This document shows positions 58,500 through 64,000 of a stretch of 64,000 nucleotides of DNA, in pieces. The notes below the pieces were generated by a model, which saw only the letters and a program-made list of their open reading frames with translations, ran no database searches and was not told the origin of the DNA. A program made the position numbers and the translations under genes. Position 1 is the first letter of the stretch. Each line of letters starts with the position of its first letter. Origin of the DNA: Wurfbainia villosa (lineage: Eukaryota > Streptophyta > Magnoliopsida > Zingiberales > Zingiberaceae); NCBI GenBank assembly GCA_025175895.1, contig JAKLTH010000238.1, forward strand, positions 6,076,001 to 6,140,000. The letters run 5' to 3'.

Positions 58500-59060
58500 A
58501 CCTGGGGGTAAGACCTGGCCACGGTCCGGGTTCGGTCCAGGTCCGGATCGAAACCGTCGGGTCCAGGTTGACAAAATATCGACCCTTAATCGGCCTGCTC
58601 GTGGCCGGTTACGGTCCGGGTCATGGAACCGCCGGTTCCGGTTCGGGTCTGGGTCCGGGTCAAGTCCGAGTCAAGCCCGTGTCGTTTTGGTACTGCCCGT
58701 GTCGTGACGGACAGAGAGCAACACGCCTCGGCTGTCTGTGCGACACGCCCGTGTCGTGACGGACAGAGAGCAACACGTCTCGGCTGTGTGACACGCCCGT
58801 GTCGTGTAACGGGAAAACAACGACACGCCTATGTCGGATGTGCGATACGCCCGTGCTCGGCCACGAAATCCCATTAATTTTTTTTTTTAAATGTCGGTTT
58901 TTTTGTTTTCCGGTTCGATTTTTTAAAAAATCGGGACCGGACCGCCTAATAGGCGGTCCGGGTCAAACTCGTTGACCCGGTTAATCGGACCGTTGACCAC
59001 GGTCCGGTTCCGGGTCGAATCCGGGTTTGACCCGGACCTTGGCCAGGTCCGGGGGGGGTT
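58500..59060. mobile_element. GC-rich terminal-inverted-repeat element upstream of RPL38
   Basis: GACCTGGCCACGGTCCGGGT (58512-58531) is the reverse complement of 59030-59049 with one mismatch in 20. Further GGTCCGG-type words continue the symmetry inward. The core (58695-58862) has three to four tandem units of 48-54 bp containing GCCCGTGTCGTGACGG and 'CAGAGAGCAACACG'. The composition is unlike anything nearby. Open frames over it (58459-58877) are low-complexity. A hAT-like non-autonomous transposon is inferred; no target duplication was identified. Confidence 0.6.
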
Positions 59061-59161
59061 AATTAGGGTTCTTCGCCTATTAAAGTCCGCGGCACGCTGA
59101 CTCACGCCGCCGCTGCTGCTTCGCGAGATCGAACCCTAGTCGCCACCAAAGACGTTCCAAG

Positions 59162-60899
59162 ATGGTATTCTTCAATCGTTGTCTCTGAGATTTAGCGATT
59201 GAGCAGAAAAAACATTTGAGCTGCAGTGGATTCTGGTTTATATTTGTTTTGGATCTCATCTTGTAAATTTAGATGTAGTAAATCGATATCTGAACTCGCT
59301 TGGTGCAATTATCTTCTCGATTTATCTGATCTTTCTTCGTTCGACTTATTGGAGAAGAATCATATCGGCTGAATCTTTCACCACTTAGAGATCAAGACGT
59401 TTCTACGGTTCCAATTATGATTTTTGGTTTCTACAACTTGCAGCCGAAGCAGATCCATGAGATCAAGGATTTCCTTCTCACGGCTAGAAGGAAAGATGCG
59501 CGATCGGTGAAGATTAAGAGAGGAAAGGACGTCGTCAAGTTCAAAGTTCGCTGCTCCAAGTACCTCTACACTCTGTGCGTGTTTGACTCTGAGAAGGCGA
59601 ACAAGTTGAAGCAATCTCTTCCTCCAGGTTGGTTAAATTACTGAATAGCTTTGATTGATCTACGAGTAAAGCTTCTCATAATTACTTGAAGATTTAGTGA
59701 CTTCCATCATAGTGCCCTTTTTAAAGAGTTCTACACAAACAAAATGACAAGTTGAACTATTGAATATTTAGTTTTTTGCTACCGACCATCTGAACTTTGA
59801 TCACTAGCCAATGACATAGGCAGGTAATTTGGTTTCTCAATCAGCAAGAGTTAAGCAGCTAATGAATCTACCTTTACAAGTCTCAATGAGTTGCAACAGT
59901 AATCCATGTTTCAAGGTCTCAGGTTCATCTATCCTAAACAAGCATTTGTAGGTGTCTGATACCCCACCCCATTTTTGAATAATTGTTCACATGCAGTTGG
60001 ATGTTCAATCACCAGTTACCATTGCAAGAAAGTAAATTTGTTTTTGTTAAACCAGTTTATCAAGTTACCACTATAGCATCCATAGATTATCCTGTATGAG
60101 CATGAACATAGGTGTTTAATATCTCATATTCTTAAGAGCTAAGCAGCTAGTGACAGTGATCCATGTTTCAAGGACTCAAGTCCATGTTCGCTGCACGAGC
60201 ATTTGTAAGTGTCTGATACACCATCTTCAAATTAGCTCGACATGCAGTTCGATGTTTAATCGCTAGTTACCATTGCAATAAAGTAAATTTGTGTTTGGTA
60301 AACCAGCTTATCAAGCTACCACTATATCATCCATAAATTCTCCTGCATAAATATGAATAAAGGTGTTAGATATCTCATATTCTTAAGAGCTAAGCGGCTA
60401 ATGAATCTACCTTCACAAATCACAATGAGTTGCAACAGTAATCCAGGTTTCAAGGATTCAGGTCCATGTATGCAAAAAAAAAATTGTTTGCTAAGCCAGC
60501 TAGCTACGCAACTGCTACTTCCATAGATTATTGTGCACAAATAGTAATCTAGGTGTTTGATATCTCATTTTCTTTAAGTTCTTATCCGCGATCAATTGGA
60601 GATGGATATTGCACCCACATGAGTCGGTCACCTATTATTGTTGCTATCTTGATGGATCTATTTATTGAAATTTATCTAAGTTCAACACTAGATGACAACC
60701 AAAGAAGGCTTAGTTCACGAAACAAGATAAAATTTATTTAAATATAAATGATGATATAGTAAGGCACAAGTTCAATAGTATAGGAAGATTTATATAGTCA
60801 ATCCCATCGAATGGAATAAAACTTGATTGTTGTTGCTGCTAAAAGTTTATTTATTTTATTTGCTTGTTTTTTATAGGTTTGAGCGTCCAAGAAATCTGA
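59162..60899 (+). CDS. 60S ribosomal protein L38 (eL38)
   Basis: Small structural protein of the large ribosomal subunit. Three exons: 59162-59164 (the ATG alone), 59444-59627, 60877-60899. They give 69 aa, exactly the family length. The protein reads M-PKQIHEIKDFLLTARRKDA..., then 'KIKRGKDVVKFKVRCSKYLY', 'TLCVFDSEKANKLKQSLPPG' and ends LSVQEI. The start was chosen because the ATG followed at once by a GT donor is the standard arrangement for this gene, and the next exon begins at the conserved Pro-Lys. Intron 2 (1.25 kb) holds a tandem repeat and a LINE tail. A GC-rich inverted-repeat element ends about 100 bp upstream, so promoter and leader are compressed between the two. Confidence 0.96.
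59848..60575. repeat. Imperfect ~250-290-bp tandem repeat in RPL38 intron 2
   Basis: Units begin GAGTTAAGCAGCT (59848), GAGCTAAGCAGCT (60136) and GAGCTAAGCGGCT (60387), so spacings are 288 and 251 bp; the third unit is partial. Shared phrases include 'CAGTAATCCATGTTTCAAGG', 'GTGTCTGATAC', 'AAGTAAATTTGT' and 'CCACTATA.CATCCATA'. No coding capacity. Confidence 0.75.
60690..60842 (+). mobile_element. RTE-type LINE 3' end fragment in RPL38 intron 2
   Basis: 'AACAAGATAAAATTTATTTA', 'ATGATGATATAGTAAGG' and 'AATGGAATAAAACTTGATTG' followed by TTGTTGCTGCT match the 3' ends of the LINEs at 40455 and 50575. The target duplication was not found; the left end is approximate. Confidence 0.7.
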
Positions 60900-62547
60900 A
60901 GATGCAGCTTCAAACTCCTCGAGTGGCCCTAGGTTTGAGTTTATTTCTTTTCAGCATAGTGGTATTTATGGTCTCCTTTATTGAATGGATTGTCACTGTC
61001 CTAATGTATTTGAAGGATCATATTTGAGCTATTATTGTTATGCCGAGGAATCTACATGCATTTGCTTATTTGGAATGTGCAAGGTTTGAGTTCATCCTCT
61101 TGTTTTATCACATTTTGTCCCATTTTATGAATTGTAGTTCCATGTTTTTTGAGATGAGCCTATGTTGCTGAAAAACATTGTGATTTCCAGAACCACATTA
61201 GTAGTCTTACAGTTACAATTTGATAAAATATTTATTTCATTTCGATGGACTTTTACTGTTTAGAATGCAAATGTGAATAAATAAGTTTTGAATATGCATT
61301 AAAAATTAAATGGTAATATATCCATTCGCTTGAAATGCTCCACCCGGATGAACAAGATGAGACCACTATTGTGCTATTGGAGGCCGCCGAGATTTAATTA
61401 TGCCGTTGAACGTTCATTGTAACCTTTGTAGGGTTATTAGAGCAATCATTTTATCTAAATGCACTTGCACAAGTTAAAATATAAAAAAAGTCAAATTACT
61501 GCCCTTGGGGCATGGTGTGGCAATATAATTTTTCATATAATAAAAATTAAGAATCATCACATTAACAGTCATTTTAATTGTCCTTGATTGAAAAGAAGAT
61601 AAATTGAGCGTGGGGCATGAACGTGAACTCTGTCTAAATAGATTTGAGCCTTCAAAGAGATCAATTTTTATTTAGAAAAAAATTTATAAATATGTTGGCT
61701 AATTTTTCATATAATAAAAAATTAAAAAATTTAGGTGCAGTTAATCAATTTTCTACAATAGAATTAATCAATATTCGGTAACAGAATTAATTAAATAAAA
61801 TACTATTAGTCAATATTTTACAATACAATAGTAGTCAAATAAAATATTATCAAGGACAGTTTATCAACTATCTAATTTTGATCTCCGAAATCCAACGCCT
61901 AGGTTATCATCTTGCCATTTTTTTTCCCAAAAAAAAAAAAAAAAAAATCTCTCCTATCTTATTTATCTTTATCAAACTTTTGATCCTTCGATCTATCTAA
62001 ACTTTTTGTTTAGCATGTGATCCTTGACCTCTACTATCATCCATAATTATTATAAAAAAAAATAAATTACGAGGATTATTTTATACAATTAAAACTAATA
62101 CGATGAAAGAATAAATATCTTGATAAATTTTAGGGCTCTGTATATCAGATGTTTTGTATCTATATCAAATCAAAAAATTTGGACATTTAAATCATTAATA
62201 TATAAGTTAAACTGCCGTTTTTTTTTAAATTGCGGCGGAACTTTAAACACCTCTGGTCTTTTCTCTTTTTGCTGTCGTAAAATTTTCTTTTTTTGCTATT
62301 GTAAAATATTGACTTTGCAATTAGAGTCGTAAATGAATAAGTATTTATTAATAAATTTGATATATATCAAAGTTAATTAATAAATAAATTTGATTATATA
62401 TGTGTTTGATTTATTAATGTTCAAAAATAATATTCATGAACAAATTTATTTAAAAATTATTTCTAACAATTCACACATAACGGGCAAATAATATTAATGA
62501 TTACTGAACAGTTGCAAAATTTAATCTTTTGGAAAATTTAAAAGAGT
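60900..62547. other. Intergenic between convergent RPL38 and SRP14
   Basis: AT-rich with a poly(A) run near 61930. Short open frames (60827, 62120) have no recognisable domains. Nothing supported. Confidence 0.5.
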
Positions 62548-62786
62548 ATTTGATTGGCATTTTTCTATTTTCATTTTTTTAGAAAACGAATTCGTATTTT
62601 TCATCTCTATTTTTCAAAAAATAAAAAAATATTTTCTAAAAAAACTGAAAAATAAAAAATAATCATTTTTTATTTTTATTTTCGTTTTTCAAAAAATAAA
62701 AATATTTTTAGAAAAATTAAAAAAACTTATTTTTTATTTTCTGAAAAAAAAAAATAGAAAATTCTATACGAACCAAACGGCCAATA
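62548..62786. mobile_element. AT-rich MITE-like element, copy 3
   Basis: Starts 'TATTTGATTGGCATTTTTC' and ends 'CGAACCAAACGGCCAATAA'. Mirrored poly-A/poly-T blocks with 'TTTTTCAAAAAATAAAAA' inside. Related to copies at 369 and 58025, with extra internal duplication. Confidence 0.45.
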
Positions 62787-62948
62787 AGAACGTTAGAAAT
62801 TTTCCTCTTATGGATGTAAATTCATTCTAGGATCCACAAAGATTGCCTCGAAAAGTAATTGATTTTGGCTGGTAATGCAGTATGCTAATCTCATCCTTGA
62901 AGGGCTCATCATTACAGACTAGAGAACCAGAACAACTCGAATTATGTC

Positions 62949-63137
62949 TTATTTTGAAGGCTTCAAGGTTGACGATGCTCGCTTCTTCGATGAGTTTGAC
63001 TTGGACGAATCTTGTTTCTTCTCAGGCTCGACGGTCTTTTTCCTGTCCTTCCGTTCCCTTTTCTTTAGAGCATTCATGTGCGCTTTAAGAACAGTTGCAT
63101 AAGAAGCTTGGAATTTCTGGTATTCCTTTGCCGAAAG
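62949..63137 (-). CDS. Signal recognition particle 14 kDa protein, terminal exon
   Basis: SRP14 binds the Alu domain of SRP RNA with SRP9 and takes part in translational pausing in the cytoplasm. The last exon gives 62 residues and a TAA (62951-62949), opening in phase 0 after a TAG acceptor (63140-63138). It reads 'LSAKEYQKFQASYATVLKAH', 'MNALKKRERKDRKK' and a Lys/Ser-rich tail ending 'LKPSK'. The AKEYQKFQASYA and ALKKRERKD stretches are diagnostic of plant SRP14. A possible 25-bp upstream exon (63529-63505, followed by GTGAGT) would add 'HSIKDTYK', but this does not match the family and is doubtful. The 5' exons were not found in the remaining window and probably lie further right. Confidence 0.78.
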   Translation of the reverse strand, partial: LSAKEYQKFQASYATVLKAHMNALKKRERKDRKKTVEPEKKQDSSKSNSSKKRASSTLKPSK

Positions 63138-63551
63138 CTAGCAGCACATTTATGAAAAAAATGACCAGTCAGTGGCATTCGAAAGCAACCATCAAGGACT
63201 TGAAACAAAGACATCTCAACATTTTCAAATGAGATAGAGCATAAGTGATCTAATCTGACACAATTCAAATTCTTACCAAAAGTAATAACAACAACCAATG
63301 GGATGTAAACTTTGTTTTCATGTTACTTTTCAGATCCTTTGGGCCAAAATGAGCACCCAATCAGTATAAGCAATGTGAAAAAGAAACACAATTAAAAAAA
63401 TGTATAATCTCCAGTTGAATGTTTGTATCCAATCCTAACTACATGTTAGTCTTAGACTTTCAGTTCTTTAGCAAGTAACAAAAAATAAAATCTATGATAC
63501 TCACCTTATACGTGTCTTTAATTGAATGCCTATAGCAATGACTGTAATATT

Positions 63552-63774
63552 GTCCCCACGGAGATGACGTGGTGGTTAAAATACGACGGTCCTTACAGAA
63601 GTGACATGAATCGATTCTGAAGGAGATCTAAAATTCTTTTCTAAATTTAGATGATCCTCATATGTCTTGACCACCACATCAAGACTCATATGACCCTCCA
63701 TGATTTATCACCCTCACCATGGCCGTAGGACAGGCCGATAGGAGCTGCTAGGTTGACAATTCCAACCTTGTGCA
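63552..63774 (+). mobile_element. SINE, family A, with target duplication, upstream of the SRP14 exon
   Basis: A 223-bp sense copy flanked by the near-identical 12-bp repeat GACTGTAATATT/GACTGTAGTATT (63540-63551 and 63775-63786). It starts GTCCCCACGGAGATGACG, then A-box-like GATGACGTGGTGGTTAAAAT and B-box-like TGAATCGATTCTG. It ends '..GACAATTCCAACCTTGTGCA'. Confidence 0.85.
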
Positions 63775-64000
63775 GACTGTAGTATTTGGAAAGTCATAAA
63801 GGTTGCCATTCAGATGTGGCATGCTACCATTTCAGGAACTGAATTACGTGGCTATCCTTTAAATACTTTGCACAAGATGGAAAATGCAACCATAAGTAAA
63901 TGAATTTTTTCTACTTGCTTGTTATTCTAAAGAAGGCATCAAATTAACAACAAAGTATTACTTGGTTTTGCATATATTTTAACCACGTTGTCCTATGTAT

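Noticed and set aside
58695..58862. Tandem 50-bp units as a CRISPR-like array
   Set aside because: Units are adjacent imperfect repeats without unique spacers, inside a plant transposon-like element.

Overview
This window is nuclear DNA from a flowering plant. The genes have many introns, and the space between them is AT-rich and packed with retroelements. The GC-rich coding exons of the cytochrome P450 and the MADS-box gene set in AT-rich surroundings suggest a monocot, probably not a grass; this is an inference from base composition and gene content, not a species identification.

Five genes can be supported. On the + strand: an AGL12/OsMADS26-type MADS-box transcription factor (2980-7547, 7 exons); a two-exon CYP71-clan cytochrome P450 (14433-16121); a 14-exon cohesin kleisin of the RAD21/SCC1 type, SYN4-like, spread over 17.4 kb (38082-55483) with transposons in several introns; and ribosomal protein eL38 (59162-60899). 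On the - strand, the terminal exon of an SRP14 gene (62949-63137) faces RPL38 and its upstream exons lie toward or beyond the right edge. A broken 3' piece of a GH20 beta-hexosaminidase gene (7864-8301, -) lies just downstream of the MADS gene.

The rest is mostly mobile DNA. A 10.97-kb Ty3/gypsy element (17808-28772, - orientation) has 3.6-kb LTRs, TG..CA ends, PBS, PPT and a 5-bp target duplication, with a short, stop-riddled interior. Two older gypsy remnants sit in MADS intron 2 and cohesin intron 1. Three TRIM-like miniature LTR elements (29489-30143, 33000-33667, 57096-57923) resemble one another. Two 5'-truncated RTE-type LINEs sit in cohesin introns, each with a 17-19 bp target duplication; one carries a nested Au-SINE piece. 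At least four kinds of SINE occur: family A with A and B boxes (four copies with target duplications and about seven decayed ones), a 346-bp poly(A) SINE, a 223-bp SINE at 1752, and Au. DNA-transposon-like inverted-repeat elements, several AT-rich MITE-like elements and four imperfect tandem arrays complete the layout.

The genes do not form a pathway. They are independent genes in a repeat-rich chromosome arm: a developmental regulator, a specialised-metabolism oxidase, a chromosome-cohesion subunit, a ribosomal protein and an SRP subunit. No tRNA, rRNA, CRISPR or organelle insertion was recognised.
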